Under the pieces are notes generated by a model, which worked only from the letters and a program-made list of their open reading frames with translations, searched no databases and was not told where the DNA came from. A DNA stretch of 64,000 nucleotides from Sulfurimicrobium sp964384915 (lineage in GTDB: Bacteria > Pseudomonadota > Gammaproteobacteria > Burkholderiales > Sulfuricellaceae), in contig CAYLMA010000013.1 of the NCBI GenBank assembly GCA_964384915.1, positions 1 to 64,000 of the forward strand. The letters run 5' to 3'. Below, one piece after another: positions 7,650 to 15,143 of the stretch (position 1 is its first letter; the number at the start of each line of letters is the position of its first letter). The translations under genes were made by a program, and so were the position numbers.

Positions 7650-9092
7650 ATGTTTCCACATGATGAAAATCCAGTAGACAAATCCTCCCCGTGCGGCCCG
7701 GGCGATGTGCAGTGCCTGTTGCGTGAACTGCGATTGCATCAGGCCGAATTGCATAAATATAAACATGAAGCGCAGAAAATGCAGCAACAACTGGAGGAAA
7801 TGCGCGCACGCCAGGCTGAGCTTTACGACCTGGCGCCAGTGGGCTACCTTACCCTGGATGACAAGGGACGCACCCTGGACATCAACCAGACCGGGGCCGG
7901 AATACTGGGCAGGGAGCGTTCAAGCATGCCCGGCAAGCACTTCATTGCCTGGCTGGCGGAAGAAGAAAGATCCCTGTTCCTGAGCCACCTGCGCCAGGCG
8001 TTCCTGTCCCGTGACAGGCTTGCCATCGACCTGAGAATCAAAACGCCCAACGGCATCCTGCGCGACATACACCTGGAAAGCCGGATCATGGGAAATCCGC
8101 ATCAGCCACCCTACTGCCATTCGGTGCTGACCGACCAGAGCGATCACAGGAAAGCGGAAGAAGCATCCTGCCTGACTTCACGTGTAATCGACAGCGCCGC
8201 AGAAGGCATCATGATCACCGATGCGAACCGTATTATCCGCACGGTCAATCCGGCTTTTGTGAAATCAACCGGCTACAGCGCCAAGGAAGCCATTGGGCGC
8301 AGCCCGGCCCTGCTGCACTCCGGCCGCCATGACAAGAATTTCTACAAGGAAATGTGGGCGGCCATAAACAAGCATGGGCAATGGCAAGGCGAGGTGTGGA
8401 ACCGGCACAAGAGCGGCGAAATCTACCCCGAGTGGCTGAGCATCAGTGCAGTGAAGGACCGCAAGCAAAAAACGACGCACTATGTGGGCATTTTTTCCGA
8501 CGTGCATACCCAGGAGCATATCCTGGAGCGCTTGCACTACCTGGCCTATTACGACGGGCTGACCGGGCTTCCCAACCGGCACCTGTTTCTCGACCGGCTG
8601 AAAGTCTCCCTTGCCCAAGCGCGTCGCGATGGACACATGCTGGCGTTAATGTTCATCGACCTCGACCACTTCAAACAAATCAACGATAGCAAGGGGCACA
8701 AGATCGGCGACTGTGTGCTGATGGCTGTGACGGAACGCCTGAAAACCTGCCTGCGAGATGGCGACACGCTGGCAAGACTGGGCGGCGACGAATTTACCGT
8801 GATTCTCCCGGCACTCCACCATCCTGATGCCGCGATCCATGTCGCCAGAAAATTTCTGGAGACTTATGCCAGCCCCGTGAACATCGAGGGGCATGAGTTA
8901 CATATCACCGGCAGCATCGGCATCAGCATTTTTCCCACGGACGGCGAAGATGCGGATAGCCTGCTCAACCATGCGGACATGGCCATGTACCAGATCAAGG
9001 GTGCGGGACGAAACGGCTATCTGCGCTATCATGCGGCAATGGGGAAAAGCGCCTTGCATCAATTCGCCAAGGAGATGGCGGCAAATAGCTGA
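7650..9092 (+). CDS. PAS-PAS-GGDEF diguanylate cyclase
   Basis: 480 residues, predicted soluble. An N-terminal coiled coil (about 20-55) leads into PAS domain 1 (about 55-165) and PAS domain 2 (about 170-290), then a GGDEF domain (about 295-460). The active-site loop LGGDEF is intact at about 377-382. The RxxD inhibitory site (RDGD) lies five residues before it, so the enzyme should make c-di-GMP from two GTP and be product-inhibited. The PAS ligand cannot be read. It starts 53 bp after the small Cys proteins. The ATG at 7650 lacks a strong ribosome site, so the start is moderately certain. Confidence 0.9.
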   Translation: MFPHDENPVDKSSPCGPGDVQCLLRELRLHQAELHKYKHEAQKMQQQLEEMRARQAELYDLAPVGYLTLDDKGRTLDINQTGAGILGRERSSMPGKHFIAWLAEEERSLFLSHLRQAFLSRDRLAIDLRIKTPNGILRDIHLESRIMGNPHQPPYCHSVLTDQSDHRKAEEASCLTSRVIDSAAEGIMITDANRIIRTVNPAFVKSTGYSAKEAIGRSPALLHSGRHDKNFYKEMWAAINKHGQWQGEVWNRHKSGEIYPEWLSISAVKDRKQKTTHYVGIFSDVHTQEHILERLHYLAYYDGLTGLPNRHLFLDRLKVSLAQARRDGHMLALMFIDLDHFKQINDSKGHKIGDCVLMAVTERLKTCLRDGDTLARLGGDEFTVILPALHHPDAAIHVARKFLETYASPVNIEGHELHITGSIGISIFPTDGEDADSLLNHADMAMYQIKGAGRNGYLRYHAAMGKSALHQFAKEMAANS

Positions 9093-9093
9093 C

Positions 9094-9882
9094 TCAGGAA
9101 GCGGCCGCGGAGCCCTGTTGCCATCGCACGCAAATATGCGTTCCCTGCCCTGGCGCCGATGTCAGCTCAAAACGCCCGCCGGAGAGTTTGGCTCGCTCTT
9201 TCATGCTCAGGAGGCCAAAGCCTTTGTCGCGCCAGCCATTCCTGCTCAGTTCCACCGGATCAAACCCATCCCCGTCATCCTCGATCGAAAGATACAGCAC
9301 GTCGCCGATGTTTTTCAGGCTTACCTTGATGCGGGTGGCATTGGCATGCTTGGCGACATTGCTACTCGCCTCCTGAATGATGCGAAAAATGGCGACCTTG
9401 AGCGGGACCGGCACGTTCCCTTCCGCGACATGGAAATCCATTTCCACTTTCGTGTCATGGCACACCGCGCTAAATTCACGAAAAAACCATGACAGGGTGG
9501 CCAGGATACCGAGATCATCCAGCGTCGAGGGGCGCAAGTCCATGGCTACGCGGCGCACCTCCCCGAACGCATCCTGGACCTTGAGCTTCAGTTGTTGCAG
9601 CGCTTCGGTAACTGCCCCCGTTTTATTGGCAGCCATCAATTGCAGCGATTCCTCTACTCCAAGCTTGATCATGGTCAATGAGGAGCCCAGCACGTCATGC
9701 AAATCAATGGCAATCCGGCGCCGCTCGTTTTCCTGAGCCTCCAGCAACTGAGCCGATAGCCGCTGCAACTCGTCCTGCGGGGCACAGCGGGCTTCGCCCG
9801 CCATGTCACGTCCTTCCTCCATCCACCTTGTGGCAAGCCGTTGCCGGCGCTGCATCGCTTGACCCGTCGTTTTCGCATACAC
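9094..9882 (-). CDS. NarX/DegS-type histidine kinase without sensor domain
   Basis: 262 residues. A coiled segment precedes the HisKA_3 dimerisation box ERRRIAIDLHDVLGSSL, with phospho-accepting His at about 62. An HATPase_c domain follows: N-box EASSNVAKHANA, then DDGDGFD and GFGLLSMKERA. There is no transmembrane helix or input domain, so it is a cytoplasmic kinase that either senses through its N-terminus or serves as an orphan module. HisKA_3 kinases normally pair with NarL-type regulators; candidates are at 6149-6805 and 10080-10700. It runs convergent with the cyclase at 7650, ending 2 bp away. Confidence 0.88.
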   Translation of the reverse strand: MYAKTTGQAMQRRQRLATRWMEEGRDMAGEARCAPQDELQRLSAQLLEAQENERRRIAIDLHDVLGSSLTMIKLGVEESLQLMAANKTGAVTEALQQLKLKVQDAFGEVRRVAMDLRPSTLDDLGILATLSWFFREFSAVCHDTKVEMDFHVAEGNVPVPLKVAIFRIIQEASSNVAKHANATRIKVSLKNIGDVLYLSIEDDGDGFDPVELSRNGWRDKGFGLLSMKERAKLSGGRFELTSAPGQGTHICVRWQQGSAAAS

Positions 9883-9988
9883 AGTGCATCTCCCCCTACA
9901 TCACACTCATGGCGCAGAACCCTTTTTTACAGCCGGGCTATCGCAATCTACAATAAATTTACGCAACAACTCAGGGAGATCATGTAGC

Positions 9989-10035
9989 GAATCCGATCGG
10001 ATTCCAATAGGTATAAACACCTAATATATTGGAAT
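9989..10035. promoter_or_regulatory. Palindrome and stem-loop upstream of the HisKA_3 kinase
   Basis: A perfect 16-bp palindrome GAATCCGATCGGATTC (9989-10004) overlaps an imperfect hairpin whose arms are ATTCCAATA and TATTGGAAT (10001-10035), with inner GGT/ACC pairs. It lies in the 197-bp gap before the minus-strand kinase gene, the right place for an operator. Confidence 0.45.
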
Positions 10036-10079
10036 TAATGAATAAAATCAGATTAGCGCAACAATAGCGCAGAAGAAAC

Positions 10080-10700
10080 TCAGGCGTCAGGCAAGGCCAG
10101 GCGAAGCTGGACCAATTCGGCGACACTTCGGATATTGAGTTTCCGCATGACATTGGCACGGTGGACATCGACGGTTTTCGGGCTGATGCCGAGGTTCCTG
10201 GCAATCATTTTACTGGAGTTTCCGGCCACGACCAGGTCGACCACTTCCTTCTCGCGGTCGGTCAGCGCCAGGAAAAGCGCGCGACACTGGGCGACTTCAC
10301 TGCTCCGGCGGTTATTTTCCCGGTCCAGATCAAGCGCGGCATGAACCCGGTCGAGCAGCTCCTGCGCATTGAACGGTTTCTGGATAAAATCGAAAGCGCC
10401 GTGCTTCAGCGCGCGCACTGCCAAGGGCACATCGCCGTGGCCGGTAATCATGATGACCGGCAGGCCAATGCCGCTGGATTTGAGCATTTCCAGCAATTCC
10501 ATGCCGTTCATGCCGGGCATCCGCACGTCCAGCAACAGGCATCCCTCCTGCTTCTGCTCAAAGTGCTTCATGAAATCCAGCGCACAGGCAAACGTTCTGG
10601 CATTCAGATGCACCGACTCCAGCAGCAACTGAATCGAGTCGCGCATGGCATCGTCGTCGTCCACCACGAATACCGTTGCCTGCCTTGCACCCTTACTCAT
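10080..10700 (-). CDS. FixJ-type response regulator
   Basis: 206 residues from ATG at 10700, preceded by GGAG at 6 bases. The receiver has VVDDDD, phospho-acceptor Asp in CLLLDVRMPGMNG (about 58), Thr in MITGHGD and Lys in FIQKPF. The LuxR-type DNA-binding domain has LTDREKEVVDLVVAG ... KTVDVHRANVMRKL. The receiver order and ITGHGD/QKPF signatures are those of the FixJ/TodT/StyR group. It overlaps the upstream kinase gene by 8 bp, so they form a two-gene operon and a cognate pair. Target genes are unknown. Confidence 0.9.
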   Translation of the reverse strand: MSKGARQATVFVVDDDDAMRDSIQLLLESVHLNARTFACALDFMKHFEQKQEGCLLLDVRMPGMNGMELLEMLKSSGIGLPVIMITGHGDVPLAVRALKHGAFDFIQKPFNAQELLDRVHAALDLDRENNRRSSEVAQCRALFLALTDREKEVVDLVVAGNSSKMIARNLGISPKTVDVHRANVMRKLNIRSVAELVQLRLALPDA

Positions 10701-12813
10701 GATGCACTCCAATCGGAAGCGTAAAATTGAATTCGGCGCCGAACTCCCTCATGGTATCCATCCATATCTGCCCACCGTGGCTTTCGACAATATTGCGGCA
10801 GATCACCAGGCCCAGGCCCAGGCCATCCTTTTTCGAAGTCTGGAAAGGGTTAAACAATTTTTCCATCTCGGCAGACAGGATACCCTTGCCTGTATCACTC
10901 ACAGCAACCAGCACAAAACCGGATTCAAGCGCGCGCGTAGAGACGCGCAACTCGCGTTGCGGCCAGGAATACATTGATTCAATGGCGTTCTTGTAAAGAT
11001 TATGGAGCACCTGTTCGATTTCAATCCTGCACGCCATGACCTGGGGCAGGGGAAGCAAGGTCATGGTCAATGATATCCCCTGGCGCTTGATCTCGTCTTC
11101 CATAAAACTTGTGACATCCCTGATGAGCAGATTGACATCGATCAGGGTACGCTCATGCCCCTGCTTCTGCACCATGTCCCTAAGGTGGCGGACGATTTTA
11201 CCGGCCCGGTCGGCCTGGCTGGCGGCAAGTTTCAAGGTTTCCCGCAGTTTTTCATGGTCCAACGCATTTGCATCCATGCTGCGCAGGCAGGCACCGAGGT
11301 AGTTATTGCATGCAGTCAAGGGCTGGCTCAACTCGTGGGCCATGCCAGAAGCCATTTCCCCGGCAATATTAAGGCGTCCGGCGTGTTCCAATTTCGCACG
11401 CATCCCCTCCAGTTGCTTGCGTTCGGTGAGGTCACGAATGATGCCCTGAATGTACTTGACATCCTGCACCTCGATCACGCGGGCGCTGATTTCCACTGGG
11501 AAAGCGCTGCCGTCCTTGCGACGGTACACCCCCTCCAGGCGTATCGCCCCTTCCCGCTTCAGCTTCTCGAACTTACCCGGAATAGCCGGGCGCTCGAACG
11601 GATCGTGCAACTCCACGACGCGCATATGCAGCAGATCTTCCCGGCTATAGCCCAGCGCCTGCTCGGCTCTTTCATTGGCCTCGACAATTTGCCCTTCCTC
11701 GTTGGCGACAATGATCATATCGTTGGCGTAGCGCGTCAGGTATTTGAAATGCTTTACCCGCATTTCGCGCTCCAGCGCCGCGTCATGTTCCGCCTTCAGC
11801 TGCTTTTGCCGGGCCTGGATTCCCCGCAGCCAGATAAAGAAAAAGAACCCCCCGAGCACGGCAAAAGCAAGACCCAAGCTCGCGGCCCATTCCTTGAGCT
11901 GATTGATCGGCGCAAAAAGTTCGCTCCTATCCACTTTAGAAGTCATGAACCAGGAAGTTCCGGGCACCCTGCGCATCACGGCAACCACCGGCACACCTCG
12001 ATAATCGATGCCGTTCAACGCGCTGGTCTCCCCGCGAATCGCCATCGCCGTCGGCAGATTCAACGTAGCCGACGGGATGCGCAGGGATAATGCAGCCCCT
12101 TTGCGGTGACGCAATTCGTTGAGAAACACCACATCGCCGCCCTCCTGCCGGGTCAGCAGCGTTTCGACGCTAAGGCTCTCACCGGGCCACAACTGGAGCA
12201 GCGGGTAGAGAAAATCATGAGGGTCGATTTGCAGCAACACAGCGCCCACGACAAGGCCGTTTTTTAAATTTGCATCGATCAGCGGGGCCGCCAGGGAAAG
12301 CCCGACAGCCCGGTCCCCATTTCCGATTCTGCGAATATCAGAGAAAAGCGGATGCCGGCCATTCATCGCCTCCAGCGCCAGCTTCAAGTCAACCCCATCC
12401 AGCGCATCGACTTTGCCGGTCGAGATTCTGACCATACCCTGCCGATCCAGGAGCGAAACCCTCACATAGCCGTGAGTGAGCTGCAGGCCAGCCAGCACCC
12501 GCAATATTTTCTGCTCCTGCCCGTCCGAAGGCTTGCCTTCCTGCAGCCACCGCTCAAACTCGGTCGCCAGCAGCGCACCGGCAGAAAAAGCCTCGGCCCG
12601 CCTTCGATGTCCCTCCTGCCAGGAAACGATTTGCCCGACCTTCATGTCGGCAATCGATCCAAGGTCATTGAGTTTCTCAACTTCGATCAGGTTTTCGACC
12701 TTGCGAAAACCCTGGAAGCCGGCAAAGGCAATGAAACAGGCGAACAGAACGTATGCCAGCAGCGGGATATAGGGAATGAGATTTCCCCGTGTTGCGGGTG
12801 CAAACACGCTCAT
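10693..12813 (-). CDS. FixL/DctB-like membrane sensor histidine kinase
   Basis: 706 residues. An N-terminal transmembrane helix (about 13-33), a large periplasmic double-Cache-like sensor (about 35-310), and a second helix (LGLAFAVLGGFFFFIWL, about 318-336) come first. Next are a PAS domain (about 365-475), a FixL-type HisKA with phospho-His in MAHELSQPLTACNNYL, and HATPase_c (NAIESM, DTGKGI, GLGLGLVICRNIVESHGG). It should sense an external or periplasmic signal and phosphorylate the overlapping FixJ-type regulator. The PAS shows no clear heme-binding signature, so an oxygen-sensing role is not supported by sequence alone. Confidence 0.9.
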   Translation of the reverse strand: MSVFAPATRGNLIPYIPLLAYVLFACFIAFAGFQGFRKVENLIEVEKLNDLGSIADMKVGQIVSWQEGHRRRAEAFSAGALLATEFERWLQEGKPSDGQEQKILRVLAGLQLTHGYVRVSLLDRQGMVRISTGKVDALDGVDLKLALEAMNGRHPLFSDIRRIGNGDRAVGLSLAAPLIDANLKNGLVVGAVLLQIDPHDFLYPLLQLWPGESLSVETLLTRQEGGDVVFLNELRHRKGAALSLRIPSATLNLPTAMAIRGETSALNGIDYRGVPVVAVMRRVPGTSWFMTSKVDRSELFAPINQLKEWAASLGLAFAVLGGFFFFIWLRGIQARQKQLKAEHDAALEREMRVKHFKYLTRYANDMIIVANEEGQIVEANERAEQALGYSREDLLHMRVVELHDPFERPAIPGKFEKLKREGAIRLEGVYRRKDGSAFPVEISARVIEVQDVKYIQGIIRDLTERKQLEGMRAKLEHAGRLNIAGEMASGMAHELSQPLTACNNYLGACLRSMDANALDHEKLRETLKLAASQADRAGKIVRHLRDMVQKQGHERTLIDVNLLIRDVTSFMEDEIKRQGISLTMTLLPLPQVMACRIEIEQVLHNLYKNAIESMYSWPQRELRVSTRALESGFVLVAVSDTGKGILSAEMEKLFNPFQTSKKDGLGLGLVICRNIVESHGGQIWMDTMREFGAEFNFTLPIGVHHE

Positions 12814-12843
12814 CTACAGGCCTCTTGGAAAAAATCAGCCAGG

Positions 12844-13010
12844 CTAGTGGTCTGCTTCGTAAATCAAGGAACATGATGAAAACGATGGATTCCGGCCCGT
12901 GGCAAGGCGCGAACCGCAGCAATAGCCACGCCTATTGCGAGGATGAGCAACGCCGCCACGGGCCGGAAGACGCGTTTTCATGTTCCGGCATTTGCGAAGC
13001 AGACCACTAG
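12844..13010. repeat. MITE-like long palindrome, 167 bp
   Basis: The ends CTAGTGGTCTGCTTCG and CGAAGCAGACCACTAG are perfect inverted repeats, and the arms continue imperfectly inward. An inner pair, TTCCGGCCCGTGGC facing GCCACGGGCCGGAA, is also inverted. The whole element is thus close to one long hairpin and has no credible gene. CTAG sits at both outer ends, as in the element at 5840-5967. It is probably a non-autonomous insertion element. Confidence 0.8.
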
Positions 13011-13509
13011 GTGAATGCTGATAAAACAGCAGTCCAATACCACATGCTTTTCAGCCCCGGGATAAATTGAAGCATATTCAGCAGCAGAGTGAAATCTTAC
13101 ACGACCCAGGTAGCGGCGGAGCCTTCCAAAGCAAGAAAGCCAGCCCGGCCGGGTTTTGCTTGAACCATTGCCCACAATTGGTGCGGCCTAGTTTCAGTCC
13201 CCTTAATTATTCTTAAAAAAACAGCTCATTTGATCCATAGGCTCCGCAAGCCATGCAATGCGATGCCGGGCGCGACGATGCAAAGCAAATATTCAATTTA
13301 TGGCATAATAGGGAACACCTATTATCTCCGCTGGCCTTGGCTTTTCTCTTGCCGGTTGCGGAGCATTCCATGGTCCTCAAGGACGGACTACTCCCCCGCA
13401 TTTAGCGCCCTGCAATGCAGCGTCAGGGCATCATTGATCAGACTCTCACGAACAGGGCTGCAATGATCGAGCTGCGCGATTATCCATCAATCACTTAGGA
13501 GCAAGAATC
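13011..13509. other. Non-coding stretch
   Basis: No frame here has a ribosome site or recognisable protein. It holds a GC palindrome CCCGGCCGGG near 13144 and an AT-rich part at 13280-13330 that may carry the promoter of the small gene at 13510. Confidence 0.45.
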
Positions 13510-13626
13510 ATGGGCAAAGAACAAAAAAGCATTAAGGCCGAGAAAAAGAAACCGGTCATGACGCCAAAAGAAAAAAAGGCGGCGAAGAAATCAAAAAAGG
13601 AATCCAAGGATACTTTTGCGCTATGA
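13510..13626 (+). CDS. 38-residue lysine-rich microprotein
   Basis: An ATG preceded by AGGAG (9 bases) opens a 38-codon frame. The product is extremely basic: MGKEQKSIKAEKKKPVM, then TPKEKKAAKKSKKES, ending DTFAL. It has no hydrophobic core and is probably disordered; such peptides can bind RNA or DNA. The clean ribosome site and Lys/Glu-only bias argue for a real gene. Similar short Lys-rich proteins are annotated as hypothetical in related bacteria (from memory). Function unknown. Confidence 0.6.
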   Translation: MGKEQKSIKAEKKKPVMTPKEKKAAKKSKKESKDTFAL

Positions 13627-13783
13627 CATGAAGCATTAGATTGCCACGGACCAACAGGGCTTCAGCCCGTTGGGTTACGGTGCCCATAGACGACGAACAA
13701 ACAGCCCAAATGCCCATGGTTGGCGCTTTCGAGCGATTCAAGCAGGTTAGGCGTACTTTCTGAAACTGGATAGCGAAAAAATA

Positions 13784-13811
13784 AAAAGGCCTGCAACAAT
13801 GCAGGCCTTTT
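13784..13811. terminator. Bidirectional terminator beside tRNA-Arg
   Basis: An 11-bp stem AAAAGGCCTGC / GCAGGCCTTTT with a 6-nt loop. On the minus strand, T-rich sequence follows, fitting the end of the tRNA-Arg transcript. It also works on the plus strand. Confidence 0.85.
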
Positions 13812-13819
13812 GTTTTATT

Positions 13820-13896
13820 TGGCGCGCCCGACAGGAGTCGAACCTGTGACCTTTGGCTTCGGAAACCAACACTCTATCCAACTGAGCTACGGGCGC
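13820..13896 (-). tRNA. tRNA-Arg (anticodon CCG)
   Basis: A 77-nt cloverleaf with encoded CCA. Acceptor GCGCCCG pairs with CGGGCGC; the anticodon loop is TTCCGAA on a 5-bp stem; the T-loop is TTCGACT. It reads CGG arginine codons. Confidence 0.95.
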
Positions 13897-13913
13897 GTGA
13901 TTTGAAGCGGTGG

Positions 13914-13943
13914 ATTATACCCGACTTGACAAATTCTTGGCAA
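13914..13943 (-). promoter_or_regulatory. Promoter of tRNA-Arg
   Basis: On the minus strand TTGCCA, an 18-bp spacer, then a perfect TATAAT, about 17 bp before the tRNA. It overlaps the promoter of the divergent tRNA-Met. Confidence 0.6.
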
Positions 13944-13953
13944 AACGTAAAAT
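13926..13953 (+). promoter_or_regulatory. Promoter of tRNA-Met
   Basis: A perfect TTGACA, a 16-bp spacer, then TAAAAT, ending 11 bp before the tRNA. A strong sigma-70 site sharing sequence with the opposite promoter. Confidence 0.7.
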
Positions 13954-13964
13954 CTCGCCTCTCA

Positions 13965-14041
13965 GGTGATATAGCTCAGTTGGTTAGAGCACAGCACTCA
14001 TAATGCTGGGGTCGGTGGTTCAAGTCCACCTATCACCACCA
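13965..14041 (+). tRNA. tRNA-Met (anticodon CAT), elongator type
   Basis: A 77-nt cloverleaf with encoded CCA. Acceptor GGTGATA pairs with TATCACC; the anticodon loop CTCATAA sits on stem CAGCA/TGCTG. The first pair is G-C and the anticodon stem lacks the three G-C pairs of an initiator, so it is elongator Met. A tRNA-Ile with lysidine is a less likely alternative. Confidence 0.9.
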
Positions 14042-14066
14042 GAATTTATTCCAAAGCAGTCCAAGA

Positions 14067-14109
14067 AAAGCCGGGAACCTCGAATAACCATGAGGTTCCC
14101 GGCTTTTTT
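14067..14109 (+). terminator. Terminator of tRNA-Met
   Basis: A long stem AAAAGCCGGGAACCTC / GAGGTTCCCGGCTTTT with a 10-nt loop and a run of six T, 26 bp after the tRNA. Confidence 0.9.
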
Positions 14110-14319
14110 CAACCAGAAAAATCCATAGCCGCTGCGCTACCGTTGCATGATTCCATGTCGTTGCGTAGCATTCATTCCGGGCATTTAATGAAACATTCGG
14201 ATCATCCATCTTGTTGGCGCTGCCCCCCCCTTCTCTACCTCTTTCCACACCTCATTCGGTGGTTAATTCAATTCGGCTAGGGCGTTTTGAAAAATGCTCA
14301 AATTCAGGGATGCTTATCC

Positions 14320-15105
14320 ATGCCAAGCAATAACTGCGTACGCGGCGCATTCATCGCGCTATCCATGCTAATTTCCGGCGCGGCATTTGCAGCGGAAAAG
14401 CAACCGGTAATGGGTGCCGGGCCATCGACCGAGGTGGCGAAATTGTTCTTCCAGAATTTTTCTAAATTGCCCCTGGCACAGGGATATGAATTCGATGTTG
14501 AGGATCGCTCCATCAAACATGCGGGCGGCATCGATGCCTCGGGAAAATTCCTGTTTGGGCGCACTGGCCGCCCCTTGAATAGCGATGAAAAGAGGCAGGG
14601 CAAGAAGGATATTCTTCTCGCCATGGTGCCAATCGGGTTTGTCGTCGGTGACAGGGCGGGGGTGCGCAACATCAGCGAGAAGCAGTTGCTTGACATACTC
14701 ACGCGCAAAATCACGAGTTGGAAAGAGCTTGGAGGTGCCGATCAAAAAATCGTGCTGGCTGGACGCGAACCGACCGAAGCAGCATTTACGATACTGAAGG
14801 GGGAATATCCTGAACTGGCGCAGTTGCAGTTCGATCAGGTTTTGCAGCGAGACCACCAGGTGGTAAATTTCATTGAGTCGCCGATGGGCGCGTATGCGGT
14901 GTCGTTTGGCTTCAAGGCCAATTTCGAGGCCAGGAATTTGCTGGAGATCAAAGGCTTCAAAGCCGGTTCAAACTGTGGCTTGGTATATGACACGAAAAAC
15001 GCCAACCATTCCGTCGTCAAGGCGGCAATTGAATTTGCGCGTAGTGATGAATGGCGCAAGATCGCGGTTAATGGCAAGTATTTGCCCCCCACACAAGAGT
15101 GGTAA
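14320..15105 (+). CDS. Periplasmic PstS-like substrate-binding protein
   Basis: 261 residues from ATG 14320. The signal peptide ends near SGAAFA/AEK, so the mature protein is periplasmic. The body follows phosphate-binding-type solute proteins: GAGPSTEVAKLFFQNF, LLAMVPIGFVVGDRAGVRNIS, LTRKITSWKELGG, and a C-terminal block like PstS. No ABC permease or ATPase is near. The next gene, a membrane-bound cyclase with a periplasmic loop, begins 38 bp later. The protein may therefore act as the ligand receptor of that cyclase rather than in transport (inference). A TTG 33 bases upstream would give a poorer signal peptide. Confidence 0.75.
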   Translation: MPSNNCVRGAFIALSMLISGAAFAAEKQPVMGAGPSTEVAKLFFQNFSKLPLAQGYEFDVEDRSIKHAGGIDASGKFLFGRTGRPLNSDEKRQGKKDILLAMVPIGFVVGDRAGVRNISEKQLLDILTRKITSWKELGGADQKIVLAGREPTEAAFTILKGEYPELAQLQFDQVLQRDHQVVNFIESPMGAYAVSFGFKANFEARNLLEIKGFKAGSNCGLVYDTKNANHSVVKAAIEFARSDEWRKIAVNGKYLPPTQEW

Positions 15106-15143
15106 GAACGCCTATTCCGTTTAAAACGAGCGGGGCATTAACC

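Noticed and set aside
10693..12813. Oxygen-sensing FixL
   Set aside because: The PAS domain lacks a clear heme-ligand signature and the protein has a large periplasmic sensor instead, so only FixL-like kinase architecture is claimed.
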